A stretch of 64,000 nt of DNA from Corynebacterium curieae (GTDB lineage Bacteria; Actinomycetota; Actinomycetes; Mycobacteriales; Mycobacteriaceae), in assembly GCF_027570035.1 (NCBI RefSeq), contig NZ_JAKMUU010000002.1:124001-188000 (forward strand), given 5' to 3'. Position numbers and translations under genes: made by a program. Every line of letters begins with the position of its first letter. The first letter of the stretch is position 1. The notes below the pieces were generated by a model. The model had not been told where the DNA came from. It made no database searches and saw only the letters and a program-made list of their open reading frames with translations. Shown piece after piece: positions 9,073 through 18,180 of the stretch.

Positions 9073-9621
9073 ATGTCCGGGTCGGGTTCTAGTGTGATGA
9101 GCATGCACAACGTACAGAAGAACTTTTCCCAGCACACCCCGATGTCCCTGCCGCAATCCGCCAGCGAGGTTGCCGCAGACTTGCTCTATCACGAATACGA
9201 CACCATCAAGTCCATCGCGGCCATCATGCACCACCCGCGGTCCCTAGCACGGCCCACTCCCACCTGGCGCCCACCGATAAAGCAGCTTCCCACTCTCGTC
9301 GGTGGACCAGGCGGCGAATACTGCATGAGCATCACCCGCCACCGCGTGGGTGCGCGGGTTAAGGCTCGCGTGCGCGGCTTTGGCCAAGACCGAATTCCGG
9401 CCTACCTCATTACCATCCGCATCACCGAGAACTTTGGCCAGCCGGTCGAACCCGCTGTAGCCGAAGGCTGGGTGCGCACACTCGTGCCAGCAGAGTTGGT
9501 CGACGCCGTCCACGAGGTTTCCCGCGGACCGAATGCCACCTACGTGTGGCTCGTGGATAGCTCCTATCAGCCGGTCCACTCCCCCGAGTCACTTTTCGCA
9601 GGCTTTAGCCAAGCCGCTTAA
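9073..9621 (+). CDS. Conserved hypothetical protein, possibly SOS-controlled
   Basis: A soluble protein of 182 residues with no domain I recognise. It has a polar N-terminus, a probable helix at ASEVAADLLYHEYDTIKSIAAIM, then a basic segment (GARVKARVRGFG) and a mixed region ending AGFSQAA. No signal peptide or membrane segment is visible. I chose ATG 9073 because TAACGT lies six bases upstream, a leaderless arrangement; ATG 9097 in the same frame would remove eight residues and is an alternative. The LexA-like box just upstream suggests induction after DNA damage. The gene overlaps the convergent membrane protein gene by four bases. Confidence 0.6.
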   Translation: MSGSGSSVMSMHNVQKNFSQHTPMSLPQSASEVAADLLYHEYDTIKSIAAIMHHPRSLARPTPTWRPPIKQLPTLVGGPGGEYCMSITRHRVGARVKARVRGFGQDRIPAYLITIRITENFGQPVEPAVAEGWVRTLVPAELVDAVHEVSRGPNATYVWLVDSSYQPVHSPESLFAGFSQAA

Positions 9622-10469
9622 GCGGACGCGTGTTGTTTGGCTGCCCTCGCGGGCGTGGCCGATGCGTCTGATTCTACACGCGGATCAGGCGCATCAAGGA
9701 CCTTGCGTAGCACCTCGCTATTGAAGGTCACTGTATAGTGCCGCGCCAGGGCCCTTGGCATAAAACGTAGGACGAGGCACGCGATAAGGACGGTAAAGAC
9801 TTTATCTAAGACATCTGAGGTAAGCCCCTGCGAGATGATGGCGACGCGCTCGTCTTGGAAAATCAACTCATAGAATTTGGTGAGGTTTTCTGGCCCCTTC
9901 CGTGGGCGGCCGCTGAAGGAAAAGATGAGCACGTACACGCTAATAACCCCGGCACCGAGTCCCATACCCAGTCCAGAAAAAATGGTCCACGATAGCTTCT
10001 TAAACGCCCCTCGCCTAGCCAATAACCCCACTGCAGCGCCAATAAAGATGCCCACCGGGGCAAAAGCAAGATCATAGGCAAAGTACACTCCGCTCAGCAC
10101 AGTGGTGGTCAAGCCGGTAGCCACTCCAAGCACTGGGCCGGCGATGATTGCCACAATGGCGGTGCCGATGCAATCGAAGAACAAAGGCAATTGCGAGCGC
10201 ACCGTCAACGAGCTCAGTAACAGGTTGAACGAAGCACCGAATACCGGATAAAAGAGGATACAGTTAGGAACCAAGCCGTGCTGCGAGGTGTACAACAGCA
10301 CAGAAGCCACAAAGAGAAGAACCCAAACGCTTGCGGTTAGGTAGCTTTCAAAGGTCACGTTGACCGTGGAATAAAGGCCAAGGACGGTGCAAAACCAAGC
10401 GGCAAGCGAGAGAGCCACTGCGACAATGACGAGTACGTATCGCCAGGTAGTATCGCGGGTCGAGGCCAT
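9618..10469 (-). CDS. Multi-pass membrane protein resembling ECF-type S components
   Basis: A 283-residue protein with about six membrane segments in the first 190 residues and again near residue 240. The stretch LPLFFDCIGTAIVAIIAGPV and the later FAPVGIFIGAAVGLLARRG resemble substrate-binding S components of energy-coupling-factor importers, which bind vitamins or metals in the membrane. No ECF ATPase or T component is adjacent, so it would rely on a shared ECF module elsewhere. The start is ATG 10469 behind a strong GAGGAGG site. The C-terminal 40 residues are soluble and rich in Ala, Asp and Pro. The assignment is tentative; a sensor-type membrane domain is another possibility. Confidence 0.5.
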   Translation of the reverse strand: MASTRDTTWRYVLVIVAVALSLAAWFCTVLGLYSTVNVTFESYLTASVWVLLFVASVLLYTSQHGLVPNCILFYPVFGASFNLLLSSLTVRSQLPLFFDCIGTAIVAIIAGPVLGVATGLTTTVLSGVYFAYDLAFAPVGIFIGAAVGLLARRGAFKKLSWTIFSGLGMGLGAGVISVYVLIFSFSGRPRKGPENLTKFYELIFQDERVAIISQGLTSDVLDKVFTVLIACLVLRFMPRALARHYTVTFNSEVLRKVLDAPDPRVESDASATPARAAKQHASA

Positions 10470-10552
10470 GGTTTTCCTCCTCGTAAGGCTGGGCTAAGGG
10501 TATGGGAATCATACAAAGCCTAATTTGGGGTGCGCGAAAATAGCAACGCGAA

Positions 10553-10592
10553 AGCCCAGCCTAGGTCGCAAGAAGATGCGGCTGGCTGGGCT
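10553..10592 (-). terminator. Hairpin terminator candidate behind the acidic-protein gene
   Basis: AGCCCAGCC at 10553-10561 pairs with GGCTGGGCT at 10584-10592, and an inner CGCA/TGCG stem closes a six-base loop. On the minus strand it lies 14 bases past the stop of the gene at 10607 and is followed by a moderately T-rich tail. Confidence 0.5.
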
Positions 10593-10606
10593 ATGAGAAG
10601 TGGGGG

Positions 10607-11443
10607 CTACTTCTCGTTGTCTTCGTCTGTTTCGTCCTCGAAGTCGCTTTCCTCGCCGTCAAAGAAGTCTTCATCTTCGTCATCTTCGCCGAAGATATCG
10701 TAGACATCCGGCTCTTCGTAGTCCTCATCATCAAAGGACACCAGCTGTGCCTCCCAATCCAGGGCCTGCTCAGAAACGAGGCCGAGGACATCGAAGAGGC
10801 GATCAAAGTCGGTATAGGTTCCGAGCTCGAGGGCCTCAGCGGGAACCTCTACGATGGGAACCTCATCGAAGTCGGCGTTATCAAAGAGGGCGATGCGGTC
10901 AGCCTCATCAAGATCTTCGTCCTCTTCATCTACTTCCCAGGCCTGAGCAACTGCTTCGTCCTCAATGTCATCTAGGTCATCCTCATCAAAGTCGAAGGCG
11001 AGGAAGCGGACAATGGCGGACGGGACGCCATCGATAGTTTCCACCAGAACGCGCAGCTCCGAGTCATTGGCAACTTCTGCGACGACTAAGTGCGGGTTGA
11101 GCTCGTCTTGGGCAAATTCCAGTTCCGCGATGCGCTCATCGGTGCCCTCTAGGAGATCGCGCAGGACGGTGACTACTTGGTCGGTGGCGATGTGGCGGGA
11201 TACCGCTTCCACGGCATCGTCTACAGAGAAGGCGACGGAGACAAGGACCGCCTCAAATTCCTCATCGTCTTCATCAACGTCCGCCGCGGCGATATAAACA
11301 TTCGCCGCGGGGAGGAGCGGATCGATTTCAATAAATTGGATTTCCAGATCAGAGGTGATCGGAACGAACATGACGTCATCATTGACGCGGGACTCGATGC
11401 CCTCGGCATCCAATGCAGAAGCAATATCTTCGAAAAAGCTCAT
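10607..11443 (-). CDS. Very acidic conserved hypothetical protein
   Basis: A 278-residue soluble protein with an extreme excess of Asp and Glu. The first about 130 residues look like a folded domain (MSFFEDIASALDAEGIES and later MFVPITSDLEIQFIEIDP). The middle and end contain acidic runs such as FDFDEDDLDDIEDE and a tail of almost only Asp, Glu, Phe and Tyr. No signal peptide, membrane segment or catalytic motif is evident. The N-terminal part is reminiscent of YbjN-like or type III secretion chaperone-like folds, but this is only an impression. It stands alone between a terminator hairpin and the convergent tail region of an esterase gene transcribed the same way. Function unknown. Confidence 0.65.
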   Translation of the reverse strand: MSFFEDIASALDAEGIESRVNDDVMFVPITSDLEIQFIEIDPLLPAANVYIAAADVDEDDEEFEAVLVSVAFSVDDAVEAVSRHIATDQVVTVLRDLLEGTDERIAELEFAQDELNPHLVVAEVANDSELRVLVETIDGVPSAIVRFLAFDFDEDDLDDIEDEAVAQAWEVDEEDEDLDEADRIALFDNADFDEVPIVEVPAEALELGTYTDFDRLFDVLGLVSEQALDWEAQLVSFDDEDYEEPDVYDIFGEDDEDEDFFDGEESDFEDETDEDNEK

Positions 11444-11524
11444 GGTGGTTTAAAATCCATCCTTCGGAAGCAGAGGTTCCCACGGTAGGCAAGCCGCCGC
11501 CCGCGGTCACTGTGGAGTCTACCG

Positions 11525-13228
11525 TCATTCCCACCCGGATGGTTGGAAGCCCAAAGATCTCACAAGCTCCGGACGCCCGCTCCCCCACTCCAACATGTGG
11601 TAGCCCTCCCAGGCCTGGCGCTTCAGTTCGTGCGGGGCGTGCTCGATATAGGCCTCCGCATCGAAGATCATGGTGGCGCGTTGGTCCACGCCATAGCGCG
11701 GCCAACTCGTCTCTGGGCGGCCGCCGTGGATGAAGGCGGACCAGTGTTGCTGCATGGTAGCGGTAAGCTCCTCCATTTCCGCACGCGAGCCCCAATTGGT
11801 CAGGAAAGACGCGCGCGAGGAGTAGGGATCACCGAAGACATTGCCCAGCTCCATCGAGTGCATCGCACCCAGCCCTAACCACTTGAGCACCGCAGAGGCG
11901 TAGTCGAAGCGGTACATCCACGTTGGTGCCGCCTGCGCATGGGCGCTGGCGATGCGGGTGGAGGGTGCCCAAAAGAGGGCGTCGGCAAGCAAGTGCGCAA
12001 AATCCTCCCTGGCCACCGCACCGTCATAGGCGGCAACGACCTCCGGAGCGTGCTGGGGATCGAAGGAAGCTAAAAGGCGCAAAGCGGCGCGCTCGCGGGA
12101 GCTTTGGCGCTGAAAGAGGAATTTGCCAAAGCTCGCCTCGTCCGAATTGGTTCCTATAAGCAGCGGCACCTGATGCTGGTGGCCGTTCTCAAAAGCGGCG
12201 ATGGGGTGCTCCGGAATGAGCTCATCATCCACCGTGGGCGCATAACAGGAGTTGAGGTGGATTAGCTCCCCGGCACGCCACATCATGGACTGGCCGGACC
12301 GCACCAAATCGGCGTAGTTTTCCTGCCGCAAATCTTCCACCGAACTTCGCCGCGGCAAGGCCATGCGGTGGACCAGCTCGCGCGCCCACAGGGTGGACTG
12401 AGCGCGAGAATGAATCATGGCAATCGGCGGGGACTGGGCGATCGCGCGGTGGAATAGGCCCTTCGCGGGCGGGCTCGTCATCAAGGTCAATACGGCCGCG
12501 CCGCCGGCTGATTCACCCATGAGGGTGACCGAATCAGGATCGCCGCCAAAGGCCGCAATATTGTCTCGGACCCATTGCAACGCCAAGATCTGATCGGCCA
12601 CGGCCGGGTTAGCACTGCAGTCCCCGCCCAAGCTGCGCAGGTCCAAATAGCCCAGGGAATTGAGGCGAAAGTTAATGGATACGTAAACCACATCCATTCG
12701 GGTGGCCAGCTCAAAGCCGCGGAGCATCAGCATATGGGATGAACCCATAATGAAGCTGCCGCCGTGCAAGTAGACCACCACGGGAAGCTTCTCTTCGGTG
12801 CGTGGCCGCACAATATCTAGGTGCAGGCAGTCCTCGGAGCCGATGATGCGATCGGTCCACGAATAGGTGGGCTGCGGGGCCGGCGGGCCGAACTGGCTGC
12901 AATCGCGTACGCCTTCCCAGGGCGGGGCCGGCTGCGGGGCGCGAAAGCGGTTATCCCCCGCGGTGGTCTCCCCAAAGGGAATACCGCGCCACGTCAGCAC
13001 CGGGCCGGCACTAATTGGCCGATCGGTGCGCAAATCCTCTTCGATGCCACCCCTCACCCACCCGGAGGTCGTACGCACCGTCAATTCATCCGCTAAGGCG
13101 TTTTGCGCCTCCTCAAAGGCGCGGCGGGCGCGCTCATGTGCTTGCATCGCTTTCAGGCGCGCCGCCGCGGAGGACTCCTCCGGAGGGAAATCCCCGGAAT
13201 CGCGGTAGTTCTCGTGCGGCGTAACCAT
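11525..13228 (-). CDS. Type B carboxylesterase / lipase family protein
   Basis: A 567-residue alpha/beta hydrolase of the carboxylesterase type B family. Visible motifs are WRGIPFGE, the SEDCLHLDI signature, the oxyanion-hole YLHGGSF, the nucleophile elbow GESAGG and the catalytic-His segment GAMHSMELGNVFG. No signal peptide is present, so the enzyme is probably intracellular. An Ala/Glu/Arg-rich helix of about 45 residues precedes the domain. I set the start at ATG 13228: TAAGCT at 13236-13241 on this strand is seven bases upstream, giving a leaderless mRNA; GTG 13234 is the alternative. Such enzymes cleave short-chain or aromatic esters, but the natural substrate is unknown. Confidence 0.85.
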   Translation of the reverse strand: MVTPHENYRDSGDFPPEESSAAARLKAMQAHERARRAFEEAQNALADELTVRTTSGWVRGGIEEDLRTDRPISAGPVLTWRGIPFGETTAGDNRFRAPQPAPPWEGVRDCSQFGPPAPQPTYSWTDRIIGSEDCLHLDIVRPRTEEKLPVVVYLHGGSFIMGSSHMLMLRGFELATRMDVVYVSINFRLNSLGYLDLRSLGGDCSANPAVADQILALQWVRDNIAAFGGDPDSVTLMGESAGGAAVLTLMTSPPAKGLFHRAIAQSPPIAMIHSRAQSTLWARELVHRMALPRRSSVEDLRQENYADLVRSGQSMMWRAGELIHLNSCYAPTVDDELIPEHPIAAFENGHQHQVPLLIGTNSDEASFGKFLFQRQSSRERAALRLLASFDPQHAPEVVAAYDGAVAREDFAHLLADALFWAPSTRIASAHAQAAPTWMYRFDYASAVLKWLGLGAMHSMELGNVFGDPYSSRASFLTNWGSRAEMEELTATMQQHWSAFIHGGRPETSWPRYGVDQRATMIFDAEAYIEHAPHELKRQAWEGYHMLEWGSGRPELVRSLGFQPSGWE

Positions 13229-13344
13229 ACTCACTAGCTTAGAACGCCTGCACGCCCTGGGCGATCTAATCGCTGCACGGCGGCGTATTAACGGTGCCTT
13301 TACTATGCTGGGCTCAAATAAGTTCCAGCAAACGAGAAGGACAC

Positions 13345-14079
13345 ATGGGTTTATTTACTAAGGACAAGAAAGACAACTCCACCGAGGTGGACACCGCCGA
13401 TACTTATGACATCGATCCGGAAGATAGCAATCGCTTTACCTCGGCGCTGCTCAATTCCCTGGATCGCGCAGTTTCCGTGCAGTCCAGCGTCATCATCAAG
13501 TACGTCGAAAACCTAAAAAAGCGCAATAAGAATGCTAGCCCGCAGGAACTGCAGGAGCTTATTGACAAGCACTTCCTCAATATCACCTCCGGCACCGGCG
13601 CCGCGGCGGGTGCTTCCGCCGCCATTCCGGGCATCGGCCTGGTCACGGGCGCGGCCACCATTGCCGGGGAATCCGTAGTCTTTCTAGAGGCCGCTGCGTG
13701 GTATATCTTGGCCTCCGCCTACCTGCGTGGCGATGATATTAAGTCCCCCGAGCGCCGCCGCGCCCTTGTACTTATCGTGCTCACCGGTTCAAAGGGCTCA
13801 GCCTTGGTAGATACCTTTGTGGGCGATCTCAATAGCGTATCCGGCATGCGCTCGGCCGCTACCCTGTCCCGTTTTTCCGGCCCCACGCTTTCCGGTATTA
13901 ATGGCCGCCTGACCAAGCTTTTTACCAAGCAGATCACCAAGCGCCTGAAGTGGGCTTGGGTCAGCAAGCTGATGCCGATGGGCATCGGTGCGGTGCTGGG
14001 TACCACCGCCAACCGCAAGCTGGCCAAGCAGGTAATTGAGCACGCCGGCGAGCAGCTTTCGCCGCTCACCCAAGCCTAG
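13345..14079 (+). CDS. Conserved hypothetical protein upstream of odhA
   Basis: A 244-residue protein starting at ATG 13345 with GAGAAGGA upstream; TATGCT at 13304-13309 is a possible -10 box. The N-terminal 30 residues are charged. A glycine/alanine-rich hydrophobic stretch follows (TGAAAGASAAIPGIGLVTGA), then a second hydrophobic segment around residue 120 (FLEAAAWYILASAYL) and a basic C-terminal part. It may associate with the membrane through these segments. I do not recognise a catalytic motif. Homologues appear to be confined to corynebacteria and relatives. It ends about 180 bases before odhA, with a dyad in between, so it need not be cotranscribed. Confidence 0.65.
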   Translation: MGLFTKDKKDNSTEVDTADTYDIDPEDSNRFTSALLNSLDRAVSVQSSVIIKYVENLKKRNKNASPQELQELIDKHFLNITSGTGAAAGASAAIPGIGLVTGAATIAGESVVFLEAAAWYILASAYLRGDDIKSPERRRALVLIVLTGSKGSALVDTFVGDLNSVSGMRSAATLSRFSGPTLSGINGRLTKLFTKQITKRLKWAWVSKLMPMGIGAVLGTTANRKLAKQVIEHAGEQLSPLTQA

Positions 14080-14111
14080 GGGTAGCCGGGCACAGCTAAG
14101 TGGGGCTATAG

Positions 14112-14141
14112 ATACCCCTAACATAGTGAGTTTAGGGGTAT
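14112..14141. promoter_or_regulatory. Inverted repeat upstream of odhA, possible RamA-type site
   Basis: ATACCCCTAA at 14112-14121 is repeated inverted as TTAGGGGTAT at 14132-14141, with a ten-base spacer. ACCCCT and AGGGGT fit the short C4/G4 stretches bound by the LuxR-type regulator RamA in C. glutamicum, which controls several TCA-cycle genes. No T-run follows, so an operator is more likely than a terminator. Confidence 0.35.
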
Positions 14142-14256
14142 GACCCGTATCATGTAGGCAGACTCTTTGGCGAGTGGCCTATGCGCTCGTCCAAAGGCCG
14201 CACTAAAGTCGAATAAACGACCATTTTAAAGCAGAGAAATGAGGCGAATACCTGCC

Positions 14257-17200
14257 GTGAGCACATCGAATATCTTCGGCCCCAATGCGTGGCTGATAGA
14301 CGAGCAGTTCCAGCAGTACTCCAAGGACCCTAGCTCCGTAGATAAGGAGTGGCGCGAATACTTCGAAGCGAACGGCGCGCCTAAGTCTAAGGCCCCGGCC
14401 AAGGAGGCAGCGAAGCCGTCTAAGCCTGCCGCAAAGAAGACTGAGGGTACCACTACCGCCCGCAAGCAGGAGGCCCGCGAGACTAACGTAGAAAAGTCCG
14501 TGGCCAAGGCGCAGGAAAAGACCGCCAAGGCAAAGCAATCCGTAAAGAAGCCCGAGTCCCCGCTCGACCGCATTTCGGAGTACAAGGGCGGCGAGGAGCG
14601 CCAGCTCAAGGGCATGTTCAAGGCCATTGCCAAGAACATGGATGAGTCTCTAGAAATCCCAACGGCTACCACCGTGCGCGATATGCCGGTCAAGCTCATG
14701 TGGGAAAACCGCTCCATGATCAATGACCACCTCAAGCGCACCCGCGGTGGCAAGATCTCCTTTACCCACATCATTGGCTACGCCATGGTCAAGGCCGTGC
14801 AGCTGCACCCAGATATGAACGTGCGCTACGAGGAAAAGGATGGCAAGCCTTATGTCATCCAGCCCGAGCACATTAACCTAGGCCTAGCCATTGACCTGCC
14901 GCAAAAGGATGGCTCCCGCGCTTTGGTCGTCGCCGCCATCAAGGAGTGCGAGAACAAGTCCTTTTCCGAGTTTGTTGAGGCTTATGAGGACATCGTTTCC
15001 CGTTCTCGCAAGAACAAGCTCACCATGGATGACTTCTCTGGTGTAACCATTAACCTCACCAACCCAGGCGGCATTGGCACCCGCCACTCCATCGCCCGCC
15101 TGACCAAGGGCGCCGGCTCCATCATCGGAGTGGGCTCCATGGATTATCCGGCCGAGTTCGCTGGCGCATCCGCGGACCGCTTGGCTGACCTAGGCGTGGG
15201 CCGCTTGGTTACCCTGACCTCGACCTATGACCACCGCGTCATCCAGGGTGCAGAGTCCGGCGAATTCTTGCGCACCATTGGCCAGCTGCTTGTCGACGGC
15301 GCCTTTTGGGACGACCTCTTCTCCTCCATGGGCGTGCCTTATGAGCCATTCCGCTGGGCACAGGATGTGCCAAACTCCGGCGTGGATAAGAACACCCGCG
15401 TCATGCAGCTCATCGAGGCCTACCGCTCCCGCGGCCACCTCTTGGCAGATACCAACCCGCTGGGTTGGGTGCAGCCGGGCCTGCCTAACCCGGACCACCG
15501 CGACCTTGACATCGCCACCCACGGCCTGACCATCTGGGATCTGGACCGCACCTTCAACGTCGGTGGCTTCGGCGGCAAGGAGCAGATGACCCTGCGCGAG
15601 GTCCTGTCTCGCCTGCGCGCCGCCTACACCTTGAAGGTTGGCTCCGAGTACACCCACATCCTGGACCGCGATGAGCGCGGCTGGCTGCAGGACCGCCTGG
15701 AAGCGGGCATGCCGAAGCCCACCAACGCGGAGCAGAAGTACATCCTGCAGAAGGTCAATGCTGCTGAGGCATTCGAGAACTTCTTGCAGACTAAGTACGT
15801 GGGCCAGAAGCGCTTCTCCCTCGAGGGCGCAGAGACCCTCATCCCGCTGCTGGATTCCATCATCGATACTGCCGCCGGCCAGGATCTAGACGAGGTCGTC
15901 ATCGGCATGCCGCACCGCGGCCGCCTCAACGTCTTGTTCAATATCGTGGGCAAGCCACTTGCCGATATCTTCGGCGAGTTCGATGGCAACTACAAGGGCG
16001 GCCAGCTCGGCGGCTCCGGTGACGTTAAGTACCACCTGGGCTCCGAGGGCCACCACCTGCAGATGTTTGGCGATGGCGAAATCAAGGTCACGCTTGCCGC
16101 CAACCCGTCCCACCTCGAGGCCGTCGATCCGGTCATGGAGGGCATCGCCCGCGCTAAGCAGGACATTTTGGACAAGGGCCCGGGGGGGCACACCGTTGTG
16201 CCGGTCATGCTCCACGGCGATGCTTCCTTCACCGGCCTGGGCGTTGTCCAAGAGACCATCAACCTGTCCCAGCTGCGCGGTTACACCAACGGCGGCACCG
16301 TCCACATCGTGGTCAATAACCAGGTAGGCTTCACCACCACCCCGGACTCCGGCCGCTCCACCCACTACGCCACCGATTTGGCCAAGGGCTTCGACTGCCC
16401 GGTCTTCCACGTCAATGGCGATGACCCAGAGGCAGTTGTTTGGGTAGGCCAGATGGCCGCCGAGTACCGCCGCCAGTTTGGCAAGGACGTATTCATTGAC
16501 CTCATGGTCTACCGTCTGCGCGGCCACAACGAGGCCGATGACCCGTCCATGACCCAGCCGGAGCTCTACTCCGTCATTGACGAGCACAAGGCCGTGCGCG
16601 AGCACTACACCAACGATCTCATCGGCCGTGGTGACCTCTCCGCCGAGGATGCAGAAGCCGCCGCTCGCGACTTCCATGACCAGATGGAATCCGTCTTTAC
16701 CGAGCACAAGGAAGCTGGCAAGGCTCGTCCAAAGGAACAGACCGGTATTACCTCTTCCCAGGAGCTCACCCGCGGCCTGGATACCTCGATTACCGCCGAG
16801 GAACTCGCCGAACTAGGTGCCGCATACGGCAACCCACCAGAGGACTTCGAGTACCACAAGCGCGTGGCCAAGGTAGCCAAGGAGCGCGAGAAGTCCTCCC
16901 GCGAAGGCGGCATCGACTGGGGCTGGGGCGAGCTCATCGCCTTCGGTTCCCTGGCTGGCGAGGGCAAGGTCGTCCGTCTGGCCGGTGAGGATTCCCGCCG
17001 CGGTACCTTCACCCAGCGCCACGCCGTGGCCTTCGACCCACGCAATGGCAACGAGTACAACCCGATGCACGCCATCGCCACCTCCAAGGGCAATGGCGGC
17101 AAGTTCATGGTCTACAACTCCGCGCTGACCGAGTACGCCGGCATGGGCTTCGAATACGGCTACACCGTGGGCAACCCAGACGCCCTCGTTGCCTGGGAGG

Positions 17201-17976
17201 CACAGTTCGGTGACTTTGCCAATGGCGCTCAGACCGTCATCGACGAATACATCTCCTCCGGCGAGGCCAAGTGGGGCCAGCTGTCCAGCCTGGTACTCCT
17301 CTTGCCGCACGGCTACGAAGGCCAGGGCCCGGACCACTCCTCCGCCCGCATTGAACGCTACCTGCAGCTATGCGCTGAGGGTTCCATGACCGTGGCACAG
17401 CCTTCCACCCCGGCTAACCACTTCCACCTGCTGCGCCGCCAGGCACTCGGCGAGATGAAGCGCCCACTGGTCGTCTTCACTCCGAAGTCCATGCTGCGAA
17501 ACAAGGCGGCTACCTCCGCTGTGGAAGATTTCACCGAGGTCAAGCGCTTCCAGTCCGTTATCAATGACCCGAACTACGTTGATATCGACGGCGATAAGGT
17601 CGGCGATACCGACAAGGTCAAGACCATCATGTTGGTCTCTGGCAAGCTGTACTGGGACTTGGCCAAGAAACGCGAGGCCGACGGCCGCGATGACATCGCC
17701 ATCGTCCGCGTGGAGATGCTGCACCCGATTCCGTTCAACCGTCTGCACGAGGCATTCGAGGCTTACCCGAACGCCACCCAGGTTCGCTTTGTTCAGGACG
17801 AGCCGGCCAACCAGGGCCCATGGCCGTTCTACAACGAGCACCTGCGCCGGTTGATTCCGGATATGCCGGAACTGGTTCGCGTTTCCCGCCGTGCGCAGTC
17901 CTCGACTGCCACCGGTAACGCCAAGGTGCACCAGATTGAGCAGAAGAACCTACTGGAAGAGGCCTTCGACATCTAG
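14257..17976 (+). CDS. odhA: 2-oxoglutarate dehydrogenase E1 with fused E2 acyltransferase domain
   Basis: A protein of about 1240 residues, the corynebacterial OdhA (Kgd in mycobacteria). It decarboxylates 2-oxoglutarate in the TCA cycle and works in a mixed complex with AceE/AceF and Lpd. Order of parts: a short N-terminal segment (FGPNAWLIDEQFQQYSKDP), an Ala/Lys-rich linker, the E2-like acyltransferase domain (about 115-350) ending in TYDHRVIQG with the catalytic His, then the thiamin-diphosphate E1 domains with GMPHRGRLNVL, HGDASF and the C-terminal transketolase part. There is no lipoyl domain, as in the family. I prefer GTG 14257, which aligns with the known OdhA N-terminus; ATG 14239 in the same frame is possible. 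In C. glutamicum the enzyme is inhibited by the FHA protein OdhI. Confidence 0.97.
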   Translation: MSTSNIFGPNAWLIDEQFQQYSKDPSSVDKEWREYFEANGAPKSKAPAKEAAKPSKPAAKKTEGTTTARKQEARETNVEKSVAKAQEKTAKAKQSVKKPESPLDRISEYKGGEERQLKGMFKAIAKNMDESLEIPTATTVRDMPVKLMWENRSMINDHLKRTRGGKISFTHIIGYAMVKAVQLHPDMNVRYEEKDGKPYVIQPEHINLGLAIDLPQKDGSRALVVAAIKECENKSFSEFVEAYEDIVSRSRKNKLTMDDFSGVTINLTNPGGIGTRHSIARLTKGAGSIIGVGSMDYPAEFAGASADRLADLGVGRLVTLTSTYDHRVIQGAESGEFLRTIGQLLVDGAFWDDLFSSMGVPYEPFRWAQDVPNSGVDKNTRVMQLIEAYRSRGHLLADTNPLGWVQPGLPNPDHRDLDIATHGLTIWDLDRTFNVGGFGGKEQMTLREVLSRLRAAYTLKVGSEYTHILDRDERGWLQDRLEAGMPKPTNAEQKYILQKVNAAEAFENFLQTKYVGQKRFSLEGAETLIPLLDSIIDTAAGQDLDEVVIGMPHRGRLNVLFNIVGKPLADIFGEFDGNYKGGQLGGSGDVKYHLGSEGHHLQMFGDGEIKVTLAANPSHLEAVDPVMEGIARAKQDILDKGPGGHTVVPVMLHGDASFTGLGVVQETINLSQLRGYTNGGTVHIVVNNQVGFTTTPDSGRSTHYATDLAKGFDCPVFHVNGDDPEAVVWVGQMAAEYRRQFGKDVFIDLMVYRLRGHNEADDPSMTQPELYSVIDEHKAVREHYTNDLIGRGDLSAEDAEAAARDFHDQMESVFTEHKEAGKARPKEQTGITSSQELTRGLDTSITAEELAELGAAYGNPPEDFEYHKRVAKVAKEREKSSREGGIDWGWGELIAFGSLAGEGKVVRLAGEDSRRGTFTQRHAVAFDPRNGNEYNPMHAIATSKGNGGKFMVYNSALTEYAGMGFEYGYTVGNPDALVAWEAQFGDFANGAQTVIDEYISSGEAKWGQLSSLVLLLPHGYEGQGPDHSSARIERYLQLCAEGSMTVAQPSTPANHFHLLRRQALGEMKRPLVVFTPKSMLRNKAATSAVEDFTEVKRFQSVINDPNYVDIDGDKVGDTDKVKTIMLVSGKLYWDLAKKREADGRDDIAIVRVEMLHPIPFNRLHEAFEAYPNATQVRFVQDEPANQGPWPFYNEHLRRLIPDMPELVRVSRRAQSSTATGNAKVHQIEQKNLLEEAFDI

Positions 17977-17993
17977 TCGCCTCTGCACCGCAT

Positions 17994-18025
17994 AAACCCC
18001 AGTGAGAAGCTTCTCACTGGGGTTT
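17994..18025. terminator. Perfect palindromic terminator after odhA
   Basis: The 16 bases AAACCCCAGTGAGAAG are followed at once by their exact reverse complement. The stem begins with A3 and ends with T3, so it can stop transcripts from both sides. It lies 18 bases past the odhA stop. Confidence 0.8.
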
Positions 18026-18106
18026 ACTCTTGCCGGTGCCAATGTTCCTTAGAGCGACAGTTCTCGGCTCTCTTCGCCTCTCACGTTCTTGCTGTCATGC
18101 TTCCCT

Positions 18107-18168
18107 CCCTTCGCGCTCACGGAAAAGTGACCGCCGCGAGCATAGTGCGCCCCGGTGAACGCGAAGGG
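18107..18168. repeat. Intergenic inverted repeat, unit 1
   Basis: The left arm CCCTTCGCGCTCAC (18107-18120) and the right arm GTGAACGCGAAGGG (18155-18168) enclose a 34-base spacer. The pairing extends outward by TTCCCT/GGGA-type bases. It is one of eight similar units in the window, all between genes. Confidence 0.75.
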
Positions 18169-18180
18169 AGGGAGTGAGAA

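Noticed and set aside
15886..16707. A long minus-strand open frame opposite odhA
   Set aside because: It is a shadow produced by the codon bias of odhA; no ribosome site or protein motif supports it.
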